Shown here one piece after another: positions 1 through 5,603 of a stretch of DNA of 5,604 bases. Origin of the DNA: Paracoccaceae bacterium. Its GTDB lineage: Bacteria > Pseudomonadota > Alphaproteobacteria > Rhodobacterales > Rhodobacteraceae. The notes beneath the pieces are model-generated. The model was not told the DNA's origin. It made no database searches and saw only the letters and a list, made by a program, of their open reading frames with translations. Positions within the stretch are counted from its first letter, which is position 1; each line of letters starts with the position of its first letter. The DNA lies in NCBI GenBank assembly GCA_007134805.1, contig SLKB01000305.1:1-5604 (forward strand), read 5' to 3'. The translations under genes and the position numbers were made by a program.

Positions 1-953
1 AGGATCATCAGGATGAACACCCCACGCTCGGGGTCCATCGCGAAGGCATGCACCGAGGTCAAGAGCCCCGAGCGCACGATGAAGGTGCCGATGAGCGAGA
101 AGCCGAAGCCCAGGATCGCGAGCAGGATCGTCCAGCTTTTCAGCGTCTCGCGCTTCTCGACCACGATGGCCGAGTGCAGGAGTGCTGCGGCGAAAAGCCA
201 GGGCATGAGCGAGGCATTCTCGACCGGGTCCCAGAACCAGAACCCGCCCCAGCCAAGCTCGTAATAGGCCCACCAGGAGCCTGTCGCGATGCCGATGGTC
301 AGGAACACCCAGGCCGCCAGCGTCCAGGGCCGCACCCAGCGCCCCCAGGCGGCATCGACCCGCCCCTCGATCAGGGCGGCGACCGCGAAGCTGAAGGCCA
401 TCGAGAGCCCGACATAGCCCAGATAGAGGAAGGGCGGATGGAAGGCGAGGCCGGGATCCTGCAGCAACGGGTTCAGGTCGGTCCCGTCGAAGGGCGGCGT
501 GGCCAGCCGCGCGAACGGGTTCGAGGTGAAGATCGTGAAGGCCATGAAGGCCGCCGTGATCGCTGATTGCACGGCGAGCACGCGCGCCTGCAGCGATGCC
601 GGCAGATTGCCCCCGAACCACGCCGCCGAGGCGCCGAAGAGCGCGAGGATCAGCACCCACAGGAGCATCGACCCCTCATGGTTGCCCCAGACGCCCGAGA
701 TCTTGTAGATCAGCGGCTTGAGCGTGTGGGAATTGTCCACCACCAGCTTGACCGAGAAATCCGACACCAGAAAGGCATAGGTCAGCGCGGCATAGCTGAA
801 CCCGAGCAGCAGGAACTGCACAGTGGCCATGGGGTTTGCGACAACCATCCAGTCGCGCCAGCCCTTGTGGGCGCCGACCAGTGGAATGACAGCCTGCGCC
901 AGCGCGACCGCGAAGGCGAGGATGAGGGCGAAATGTCCGAGTTCTACGATCAT
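1..953 (-). CDS. ccmF: Cytochrome c maturation heme lyase subunit CcmF, N-terminal part (3' end outside window)
   Basis: CcmF is the integral inner-membrane protein that receives heme from holo-CcmE and, with CcmH, attaches it to apocytochrome c on the periplasmic side. The minus strand reads open from an ATG at 953 to the left edge: 317 codons of a protein usually near 650 residues. The family's tryptophan-rich WWD segment is intact at residues about 234-252, with [10 protein letters not shown] as its core. Three histidines stand where E. coli CcmF has its heme-related ones (H173, H261, H303): H172 in AFHPP, H260 in ALLHSA and H302 in SVHAF. The fourth falls beyond the window. Many hydrophobic stretches (for example 8-26, 44-62, 97-113, 174-194, 212-226) fit a multi-span membrane protein. 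The start matches the family's [10 protein letters not shown] opening, although no good Shine-Dalgarno precedes it. The gene is divergent from the moxR-like gene, and ccmE is not directly upstream. Identity is seen directly; the full length is presumed. Confidence 0.97.
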   Translation of the reverse strand, partial: MIVELGHFALILAFAVALAQAVIPLVGAHKGWRDWMVVANPMATVQFLLLGFSYAALTYAFLVSDFSVKLVVDNSHTLKPLIYKISGVWGNHEGSMLLWVLILALFGASAAWFGGNLPASLQARVLAVQSAITAAFMAFTIFTSNPFARLATPPFDGTDLNPLLQDPGLAFHPPFLYLGYVGLSMAFSFAVAALIEGRVDAAWGRWVRPWTLAAWVFLTIGIATGSWWAYYELGWGGFWFWDPVENASLMPWLFAAALLHSAIVVEKRETLKSWTILLAILGFGFSLIGTFIVRSGLLTSVHAFAMDPERGVFILMI

Positions 954-1082
954 GACTAGCTTTTAGCGCATCGCGATCGCTTGGCAAAGCCTCTCTCGCC
1001 GCGCGCCTGCGCGACCGGTGGTCACAGATGCGTATGGGCGCGCCCCTGCTGTCCTTTCGTCGCAAGCAGCGCGCGGCAGGCT

Positions 1083-1106
1083 TGACCTGCCCGGCGGCGC
1101 GGGTCA
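1083..1106. promoter_or_regulatory. Inverted repeat in the leader of the moxR-like gene
   Basis: TGACCTGC at 1083-1090 pairs with GCGGGTCA at 1099-1106 around an 8-base loop. This gives eight pairs, one of them G-T. The repeat ends 29 bases before the chosen moxR start and lies in the 182-base spacer between two divergent genes. It could be an operator half-site pair or an RNA hairpin in the leader. A TTGACC at 1082-1087 could serve as a -35 element, but no good -10 follows at normal spacing, so no promoter is called. In DNA this GC-rich an 8-bp repeat can arise by chance. Confidence 0.3.
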
Positions 1107-1135
1107 GCTTGGCGAAAGACAAGCCGGGAGGGGCC

Positions 1136-2041
1136 ATGGCGGAAGATCACCTCAGCATTGATTCCGTGCAGGAGATGCTGTCGCAACAATCCTATATCTC
1201 GGATCGGCCGCTCGCGACGGTGGTCTTCCTTGCGCTGCGCCTGGGGCGTCCGATCTTCCTCGAAGGTGAGCCCGGCACCGGCAAGACCGAAATCTCGCGC
1301 GCCGTCGCGCAGGCGCTCGGGCGCCGGCTGATCCGGCTGCAATGCTATGAAGGGCTCGATACGGCCGCGGCCGTCTATGAGTGGAATTTCGCAGCCCAGA
1401 TGCTTGCCATCCGCGCGGGCGAGGCGAGCGGCGAGAAGGTCGCGCTCAAGGACCAGCTCTTTGGCCCCGAATACCTGATCGAGCGCCCGCTGCTGCAGGC
1501 GATGCGCCCCCAGCCGGGCGGGCCGCCGGTGCTGCTGATCGACGAGATCGACCGCACGGACGAGCCGTTCGAGGCGTTCCTGCTGGAAGCGCTGTCGGAT
1601 TATCAGGTCACGATCCCCGAGCTTGGCACGATCAAGGCGGCCGAGCCGCCGATCGTGATCCTGACCTCGAACCGCACGCGCGAGGTCCATGACGCGCTCA
1701 AGCGCCGCTGCCTGTATCACTGGGTCGATTACCCCAGCTTCACGCGCGAGCTGGAGATCCTGAACGCCCGCGCGCCCGAAGCCTCCGAGACGCTGTCGCG
1801 CGAGGTCGTGGCCTTCGTCCAGCGGCTGCGCAGCGAGGACCTGTTCAAGAAACCCGGTGTCGCCGAGACCATCGACTGGGCGAAATGCCTGCTGGCGCTC
1901 GATGTGCTGGAGCTTTCGCCCGAGGTGATCGCCGACACGCTGGGCGCGATCCTGAAATATCAGGACGACATCGCGCGCCTGCAGGGGATGGAGGCGCAGA
2001 AGATCCTCACCGAGGCGCGTCAGTCGCTGGAGCCGGCATGA
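1136..2041 (+). CDS. MoxR/CoxD-type AAA+ ATPase
   Basis: This is a cytoplasmic AAA+ ATPase of the MoxR group, which uses ATP hydrolysis to help assemble or activate metal-containing enzyme complexes, usually with a VWA-domain partner. The 301-residue protein has every ATPase landmark: Walker A GEPGTGKT (44-51), Walker B VLLIDEID (132-139), sensor 1 LTSN (176-179), an arginine-finger region ALKRRCLYHW (187-196), and a GVAETIDWAK helix (241-250) of the type seen in CoxD-like members. Length is normal for the family. The ATG at 1136 is chosen because GGGAGGGG lies just before it (1126-1133) and the family-like sequence begins here; in-frame ATGs at 1028 and 1034 would add a basic tail of 34-36 residues with no family character. 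The CoxE-like partner starts 28 bases downstream, so the two are almost certainly an operon. Which enzyme the pair serves cannot be told from the window. A name such as coxD would imply CO dehydrogenase, which is not seen. Confidence 0.93.
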   Translation: MAEDHLSIDSVQEMLSQQSYISDRPLATVVFLALRLGRPIFLEGEPGTGKTEISRAVAQALGRRLIRLQCYEGLDTAAAVYEWNFAAQMLAIRAGEASGEKVALKDQLFGPEYLIERPLLQAMRPQPGGPPVLLIDEIDRTDEPFEAFLLEALSDYQVTIPELGTIKAAEPPIVILTSNRTREVHDALKRRCLYHWVDYPSFTRELEILNARAPEASETLSREVVAFVQRLRSEDLFKKPGVAETIDWAKCLLALDVLELSPEVIADTLGAILKYQDDIARLQGMEAQKILTEARQSLEPA

Positions 2042-2069
2042 GGAGCGGTGCGGGGCGGGGGGCCTAGCC

Positions 2070-3332
2070 ATGCCGGTTTATGCCGAGCTGCCCTTGCCCG
2101 AGGATGGAAAGCTTGTCGACAACATCACCCATTTCGCGCGCGCGCTGCGCCGGGCGGGGCTGCCGATCGGGCCGGGGCGGGTGCAGACGGCGATTTCGGC
2201 GGTGGCGGCGGCGGGGTTCGAGCGCAAGGCCGATTTCTACTGGGTGCTGCATTCGGTCTTCGTGAACCGGCCCGAGGAACGGCAGGTCTTCAACCAGATC
2301 TTCCGGCTCTACTGGCGCGACCCGCGCTATCTTGAGCACATGATGTCGCTGATGCTGCCCGCGATCCGCAATGTCTCGGAAGAAAAGGCGGCCGAGGACG
2401 CGGCGCGGCGCGCGGCCGAGGCGCTTCTGGACGCGGCCGCTGCCCCCGATCTGCCCGCGCGGCCACCGGGCGAGGAAGATCCCGAGATCCAGATCGATGC
2501 CTCGCAGACTGCCTCGGCCACGGAGCGGCTGCGCACGCTCGATTTCGAGCAGATGTCGACCGTCGAGATGGCGCAGGCGCGGCGGATGCTGGCGCGGCTG
2601 TCGCTGCCGGTCAAACCCATCGCCACGCGGCGGATGGGGGCCGATCCGCGCGGGCGCCACCCGGACTGGCGGGGCACGTTTCGCCGCGCGATCCGCCAGG
2701 GCGGCGAGATCACGCAGATCGCGCGCCGCCGCCCGCGCACGCGCTGGCCCGCGCTGGTGGTGCTGTGCGACATCTCGGGCTCGATGGCGCAGTATTCGCG
2801 CATGGTGCTGCATTTCGTCCATGCAGTGGCCAATCGGCAGGGGCAGGGCTGGGCGAAGGTGCATGCCTTCACCTTCGGCACGCGGCTGACGAACATCACC
2901 CGCCATCTGCGCACCCGCGATGTCGATGCAGCCCTCAACGCCGCCGGGGCAGAGGCGCAGGACTGGCAGGGGGGCACGCGAATCGGGGCCTGCCTGCGCG
3001 CCTTCAATGTCGGCTGGTCACGCCGGGTTCTGGGGCAGGGGGCTGTGGTGCTTCTGATCTCGGACGGGCTGGACCGCGATGACCCCGCGCTTCTGGGCGC
3101 CGAGATGCAGCGGTTGCAGCTGTCCTCGCGCCGGCTGATCTGGCTCAACCCGCTGCTGCGCTGGGACAGTTTCGCGCCGCGCGCCCGCGGCGTGCGCGCG
3201 ATGCTGCCCCATGTCGACACGTTTCGCGCCGCCCATTCCATCGCCACGCTCGAGGCGCTGGCCGAGGCCCTGTCGGACCCGCGTGACCATGGCGAAAAGG
3301 CCCGTCTGATGGCCAGTCTGGGGAAGGACTGA
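2070..3332 (+). CDS. CoxE-like von Willebrand factor A domain protein
   Basis: This is the likely partner of the preceding MoxR ATPase; in such pairs the VWA protein is thought to act as adaptor or metal-dependent binding module for the client enzyme. It has 420 residues. The N-terminal helical domain, about 15-100, has the CoxE-type features FARALRRAGLPIGPGRV and FYWVLHSVFVNRPEER. An Ala- and acid-rich linker spans about 103-165. The VWA domain runs from about 225 to the end, with MIDAS residues in DISGS (D234, S236, S238), the conserved threonine in GGTRIG (T303) and the loop SDGLDRDD (D332). The metal site therefore looks intact. No signal peptide or membrane span is seen, so it should be cytoplasmic. 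The start is the first ATG in frame, with only a run of six G (2057-2062) as ribosome-binding site. A better AGGAG (2041-2045) overlaps the moxR stop but is 24 bases away, so translational coupling is possible. Family is clear; client is unknown. Confidence 0.93.
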   Translation: MPVYAELPLPEDGKLVDNITHFARALRRAGLPIGPGRVQTAISAVAAAGFERKADFYWVLHSVFVNRPEERQVFNQIFRLYWRDPRYLEHMMSLMLPAIRNVSEEKAAEDAARRAAEALLDAAAAPDLPARPPGEEDPEIQIDASQTASATERLRTLDFEQMSTVEMAQARRMLARLSLPVKPIATRRMGADPRGRHPDWRGTFRRAIRQGGEITQIARRRPRTRWPALVVLCDISGSMAQYSRMVLHFVHAVANRQGQGWAKVHAFTFGTRLTNITRHLRTRDVDAALNAAGAEAQDWQGGTRIGACLRAFNVGWSRRVLGQGAVVLLISDGLDRDDPALLGAEMQRLQLSSRRLIWLNPLLRWDSFAPRARGVRAMLPHVDTFRAAHSIATLEALAEALSDPRDHGEKARLMASLGKD

Positions 3333-3393
3333 TCCTCGGGCGGCGCGCGTGCAGGCTTGGCATCGCCGCTGGTTTGCGTCACCATGGCCGGGC

Positions 3394-3399
3394 AGGAGG
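3394..3399 (+). promoter_or_regulatory. Ribosome-binding site that decides the ABM protein start
   Basis: AGGAGG lies eight bases before the ATG at 3408. It is the best Shine-Dalgarno match in the window. It favours 3408 over the in-frame ATG at 3384 and TTG at 3357, neither of which has a comparable site at proper spacing. Confidence 0.8.
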
Positions 3400-3407
3400 G
3401 GCCGCAT

Positions 3408-3731
3408 ATGCAGATCACCACCGAGGCCGAGTGCCAGACTGTCATCACCACCTTCGAGTTGACGCCGGGGACATGCTCGGACGTGCTCGAGGCATTGCAG
3501 GACGCCTACCGCGATTTCATCCGACACCAGCCGGGCTTTCTGAGCGGCGCGCTGCATGTCAATGACGCCCAGACCCGGATCGCGGCCTATTCGCGCTGGC
3601 GCGACCGGGGCGATTTCCAGGCGATGCTGCGCAGCGAGGAGATGCGCAGGCGCAACCGCGCCATCGCGCAGATGTGTTCGCGCTTCGAGCCAGTGCTCTA
3701 TGATGTCGTCGAAGTCTTCGGCCCCGCCTAG
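3408..3731 (+). CDS. Small ABM-fold (antibiotic biosynthesis monooxygenase-like) protein
   Basis: A 107-residue protein resembling the ABM family of dimeric alpha+beta-barrel proteins. The family includes cofactor-free quinol monooxygenases, heme-degrading enzymes and many members of unknown role. The pattern supporting this is a first strand about 11-18, a helix about 22-38, then the typical HQPGFLSGALH (40-50), the YSRWRDRGDFQAM segment (61-73) and a closing strand VLYDVVEVF (96-104). Length is normal for a single-domain member. Substrate, cofactor and reaction cannot be read from the sequence, and it may not be an oxygenase at all. The start is fixed by a strong AGGAGG. It lies 75 bases after the VWA gene and 11 bases before thpR, all on the same strand, so it is probably co-transcribed with them. 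It has three cysteines (C9, C23, C90), with no CxxC motif. Confidence 0.75.
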   Translation: MQITTEAECQTVITTFELTPGTCSDVLEALQDAYRDFIRHQPGFLSGALHVNDAQTRIAAYSRWRDRGDFQAMLRSEEMRRRNRAIAQMCSRFEPVLYDVVEVFGPA

Positions 3732-3742
3732 GGACGCGTGCC

Positions 3743-4306
3743 ATGATCCGCGCCTTCATCGGCCTTGAACTGCCCCAGGAGATCCGCAGCCAGCTCGTGC
3801 TGCAACAATATCTGATGCCGGTCAAACGCCGGCTCCCGCCCGAGTATTTCCACATCACGCTGGTCTTTCTGGGCAATGCGACCCATGCCCAGCTCGACGA
3901 GCTCGATCAGGAACTCGGGCGCCTGCACATGCCCGATCTGCAGCTCGAGATCGCGGGCCTGGGCCTTTTCGGGAAGGGGCGCGCGCATAATCTGCACGCG
4001 CAGGTGCGGCTCACGCCCGAGCTTGCGCAGCTGCACCAGAAGCTCACCAATCTCGTGCGGCGCGCCGGCTTCGAGCCCGAGCCGCGCCGCTACATCCCGC
4101 ATGTCACGCTGTCCTATCTGACGCCGGGCAGCTTCGATCAGGCCGAGCTGGAACTGGCCGTCGCACGCGATGCGCAATTCCGCGCAGGGCCCTTTGCGGC
4201 GCATCATATCGCGCTCTTCCGCTCGCATCTGCGCCGCAGCGGGGCGGAATATGACGTGCTTGAGCGCTACCCGCTTTCAGCCGTGGGGCGCGCGGTGAAG
4301 CAGTAG
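3743..4306 (+). CDS. thpR: RNA 2',3'-cyclic phosphodiesterase (LigT/ThpR family)
   Basis: This enzyme of the 2H phosphoesterase superfamily opens RNA 2',3'-cyclic phosphates to 2'-phosphates. Some members also join tRNA half-molecules in vitro through 2'-5' bonds, and the cellular role in bacteria is unsettled. The 187-residue protein has normal length and opens with the typical MIRAFIGLELP. Both catalytic HxTL motifs are intact: HITL at 37-40, followed by VFLG, and HVTL at 120-123, followed by SYL. The C-terminal YDVLERYPL (170-178) is also characteristic. The ATG has AGGGA eight bases upstream (3730-3734), overlapping the TAG stop of the ABM gene, so the two are probably translated from one message. 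The last 40 bases overlap, in antisense, the end of the metallopeptidase gene, and its stop codon sits in a long imperfect hairpin. Confidence 0.94.
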   Translation: MIRAFIGLELPQEIRSQLVLQQYLMPVKRRLPPEYFHITLVFLGNATHAQLDELDQELGRLHMPDLQLEIAGLGLFGKGRAHNLHAQVRLTPELAQLHQKLTNLVRRAGFEPEPRRYIPHVTLSYLTPGSFDQAELELAVARDAQFRAGPFAAHHIALFRSHLRRSGAEYDVLERYPLSAVGRAVKQ

Positions 4307-4308
4307 CG
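4265..4308. terminator. Imperfect hairpin across both convergent stop codons
   Basis: CGCTAC (4265-4270) pairs with GTAGCG (4303-4308). Inside this, GCTT (4273-4276) pairs with AAGC (4298-4301), CA (4278-4279) with TG (4296-4297), and CCG (4281-4283) with CGG (4293-4295). That makes 15 pairs with small internal loops and bulges and a 9-base loop. The outer stem holds the TAG stop of thpR on the plus strand and the TAG stop of the metallopeptidase gene on the minus strand. It could act as a two-way transcript end or 3' protective structure. Neither strand has a T run after it, so classical intrinsic termination is not supported. Confidence 0.35.
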
Positions 4309-4986
4309 GTGCAGCTCGGCGCCATGACCGCGCAGCCAGGCGCGGGGCTCGCGATAGTCGGGCATCAGGCCCGCCACGCAGTCCCAGAAGGCGCGCGAAT
4401 GGTCCATATGCGCCAGATGCGCGACCTCATGGGCGGCAACATAGTCAAGCACGCGCGGCGGGGCCATGATCAAACGCCAGGAGAACATGAGCCGCCCCTG
4501 CGCGGTGCATGATCCCCAGCGCGAGCGCGTGTCGCGCAGGCTGATCGCCGTGATCGGCCGGCGCAGCGCGCGCGCATAGCCTTCGGCCGCGGGCACGAGC
4601 GCGGCGCGCGCGGAGGCCTTGAGATAGGCGGCAAGCTGCGCCTGCGCCTGCGCGGCGCGCGTCTCGGGGATCTGCACTTCACCCGGCGCCTCGCGGATTC
4701 GGCGCACGGGCGCGGCCACGATCCGACGCATCTCGCCGCGCAGCAGGATCGCTTGCCCCGGCGCGGGGGCCACGCGCGCGGGCACCCGCGCGAGGGCGGC
4801 CTGAAGCCAGGCCTCCTTGCTGTGCAGGAAGGCCAGCGCCTCGCGTCTGGGCAGGCGCGCGGGCATCGACAGCGTCACCTGTCCGTCAAGGCTCGAGACG
4901 CGCAAGCTGAGGCTGCGCGCACGCGCCACGGGCCGCAGGGCGATCGGGATGTGGGGCAGGCTGTCGAGCGTGATCGTGTCTGGCAT
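4267..4986 (-). CDS. YgjP-type zinc metallopeptidase-like protein (M48/SprT-like, DUF45)
   Basis: A 239-residue protein of the YgjP family, predicted zinc-dependent hydrolases related to SprT and WLM peptidases. The C-terminal half has the signature elements in order: TRSRWGSC (153-160), a FSWRLIMAP segment (168-176), and the zinc motif HEVAH (186-190) with a likely third ligand, H196, in MDHSRAFW. The N-terminal half carries the usual strand-rich region and an AFLHSKEAWL helix (52-61). The ATG at 4986 is preferred, because AGGA lies four bases upstream; a GTG at 4998 would add four residues but lacks a ribosome-binding site. No signal peptide or membrane segment is seen, so it is likely cytoplasmic. 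An Ala-Gln run at about 112-117 comes from a threefold CTGCGC repeat. The gene converges on thpR with a 40-base overlap and diverges from the FYDLN gene. Substrate is unknown for the family in general; the E. coli relative has also been reported to act on nucleotides. Confidence 0.9.
   Translation of the reverse strand: MPDTITLDSLPHIPIALRPVARARSLSLRVSSLDGQVTLSMPARLPRREALAFLHSKEAWLQAALARVPARVAPAPGQAILLRGEMRRIVAAPVRRIREAPGEVQIPETRAAQAQAQLAAYLKASARAALVPAAEGYARALRRPITAISLRDTRSRWGSCTAQGRLMFSWRLIMAPPRVLDYVAAHEVAHLAHMDHSRAFWDCVAGLMPDYREPRAWLRGHGAELHRYCFTARPTAESG
4636..4653. repeat. Three tandem CTGCGC hexamers inside the metallopeptidase gene
   Basis: CTGCGC occurs three times back to back. On the coding (minus) strand it encodes alternating Ala and Gln in the linker before the catalytic half. 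Being a multiple of three, changes in copy number would keep the frame. Confidence 0.75.
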
Positions 4987-5060
4987 CAGGTCCTGCACTG
5001 GTAATCAGGGCCGCGCGTCACGCGAAATGTCACGCACAGCCGCGTCAGAGGGCACGCGGA

Positions 5061-5076
5061 GGGCCTTTACAGGCCC
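5061..5076 (+). promoter_or_regulatory. Short hairpin in the spacer between the metallopeptidase and FYDLN genes
   Basis: GGGCC (5061-5065) and GGCCC (5072-5076) form a perfect five-pair stem around TTTACA. It lies 57 bases before the FYDLN start. TTTACA also resembles a -35 element, but no matching -10 was found at normal spacing. It may be chance in GC-rich DNA or part of an operator. Confidence 0.25.
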
Positions 5077-5097
5077 GCGCAGTTATGGCACGGCACG

Positions 5098-5115
5098 GGG
5101 CTTGAAGAAAAGCCC
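5098..5115 (+). promoter_or_regulatory. Hairpin just upstream of the FYDLN ribosome-binding site
   Basis: GGGCTT (5098-5103) pairs perfectly with AAGCCC (5110-5115) around a purine loop GAAGAA. The stem ends seven bases before the AGGA Shine-Dalgarno (5123-5126). If transcribed, it would stand next to the ribosome landing site without covering it, so it could tune message stability or translation. No function is proven. Confidence 0.35.
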
Positions 5116-5133
5116 GCCAACGAGGAATTTGCA

Positions 5134-5442
5134 ATGTCCAATCCCGAATGGGGCGTGAAACGCGTCTGCCCGGAAACAGGGAAACGCTTCTACGATCTGA
5201 ACCGCGACCCGATCGTGAGCCCTTATACCGGCAAGGTTGTCCCGCACGATCACAATGATCGGCGCAACGAAGACGTGGTCGCGAAATCGAAGCCCAAGCC
5301 CGCTCCGAAGACGGAAGACGACGATCTGCTGGTCGATGATGATGACAATGTCGAAGTCGATGACGATCTGCTTGAGGATGATGACGAGGATACGGTCGCC
5401 CTCGACGATCTGGCCGATGTCGCCTCCGATGAAGAGGACTGA
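5134..5442 (+). CDS. FYDLN-acid domain protein (TIGR02300 family)
   Basis: A 102-residue protein of the FYDLN-acid family, conserved in alphaproteobacteria and of unknown function. The head (5-36) holds PEWGVKRVCP, then the name-giving FYDLNRDPIVSPYTG at 19-33. The middle (about 42-61) is basic and Lys/Pro-containing. From 61 to the end the protein is almost all Asp, Glu and small hydrophobics, with DDLL blocks at 63-66 and 77-80. The head looks like a zinc ribbon in which only the first cysteine (C12) remains; T15, S29 and T32 fill the other three positions. The ATG has AGGA seven bases upstream. No signal peptide is present. The acidic tail suggests a binding or shielding role toward basic partners such as nucleic-acid-binding proteins, but that is inference. 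A terminator overlaps the stop codon and tRNA-Ala follows 85 bases later. Confidence 0.93.
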   Translation: MSNPEWGVKRVCPETGKRFYDLNRDPIVSPYTGKVVPHDHNDRRNEDVVAKSKPKPAPKTEDDDLLVDDDDNVEVDDDLLEDDDEDTVALDDLADVASDEED

Positions 5443-5464
5443 CACGCAGCGCGCGGGTCTTTTT
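5441..5464 (+). terminator. Likely intrinsic terminator of the FYDLN gene
   Basis: G5441-C5447 pairs with G5453-C5459: seven positions, six true pairs and one A-G mismatch in the middle. The loop is AGCGC, and five T follow at once (5460-5464). The stem starts inside the TGA stop codon. Stem plus T run is the standard Rho-independent layout, though the stem is short and mismatched. Confidence 0.6.
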
Positions 5465-5506
5465 CCTGTTGCGTTGCGCACGGCACTTTCGTAAGAGGCT
5501 GCTACT

Positions 5507-5520
5507 CGCACCGATGTGCG
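5507..5520 (+). other. Small hairpin just upstream of tRNA-Ala
   Basis: CGCAC (5507-5511) and GTGCG (5516-5520) form five perfect pairs around CGAT. It ends seven bases before the mature tRNA 5' end, so it would lie in the 5' leader removed by RNase P if transcription starts upstream of it. No clear -35/-10 pair for the tRNA was found in 5465-5527. Confidence 0.3.
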
Positions 5521-5527
5521 GGGGCGT

Positions 5528-5603
<76 letters not shown>

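Noticed and set aside
48..959. Plus-strand open frames opposite ccmF
   Set aside because: The minus strand encodes ccmF with the WWD segment and histidines in place. The plus-strand products are Gly/Arg/Pro-rich antisense shadows.
961..987. Possible ccmF promoter on the minus strand (TTGCCA at 987-982 and CTAAAA at 966-961)
   Set aside because: The spacer is only 15 bases and the -10 match is poor, so it is not reported as a feature.
1028..1135. Upstream start for the moxR-like protein (in-frame ATGs at 1028 and 1034)
   Set aside because: No Shine-Dalgarno is present there and the added 34-36 residues look like translated spacer, whereas 1136 has GGGAGGGG in front.
1022..2071. Long minus-strand open frame of 349 codons opposite the moxR-like gene
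   Set aside because: It is the antisense of a gene with intact AAA+ motifs. Long open antisense frames are expected in DNA this GC-rich; the product is Arg/Leu-rich and shows no family motif.
3357..3407. Longer ABM protein from TTG 3357 or ATG 3384
   Set aside because: The AGGAGG at 3394-3399 lies downstream of both and is placed correctly for 3408.
2064..3451. Minus-strand open frames of 280 and 374 codons opposite the VWA and ABM genes
   Set aside because: The plus-strand proteins have clear MIDAS and family motifs. The antisense products are low in complexity, rich in Arg, Ser and Ala, and without recognisable domains.
1136..4306. The moxR-VWA-ABM-thpR cluster as a new defence or RNA repair system
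   Set aside because: An AAA+ ATPase, a VWA protein and a phosphoesterase together can suggest such a system, but each belongs to a common housekeeping family here, the pair is of CoxD/CoxE type, and no toxin, nuclease, sensor or mobile-element context is present.
4987..4998. GTG start at 4998 for the metallopeptidase
   Set aside because: No ribosome-binding site precedes it, while the ATG four codons later has AGGA nearby.
5465..5527. Promoter for tRNA-Ala, with TTGCGC-like -35 candidates at 5469-5479
   Set aside because: No -10 element of acceptable quality lies 16-18 bases downstream; the best match, TGCTAC at 5500-5505, gives a 20-base spacer from 5474-5479.
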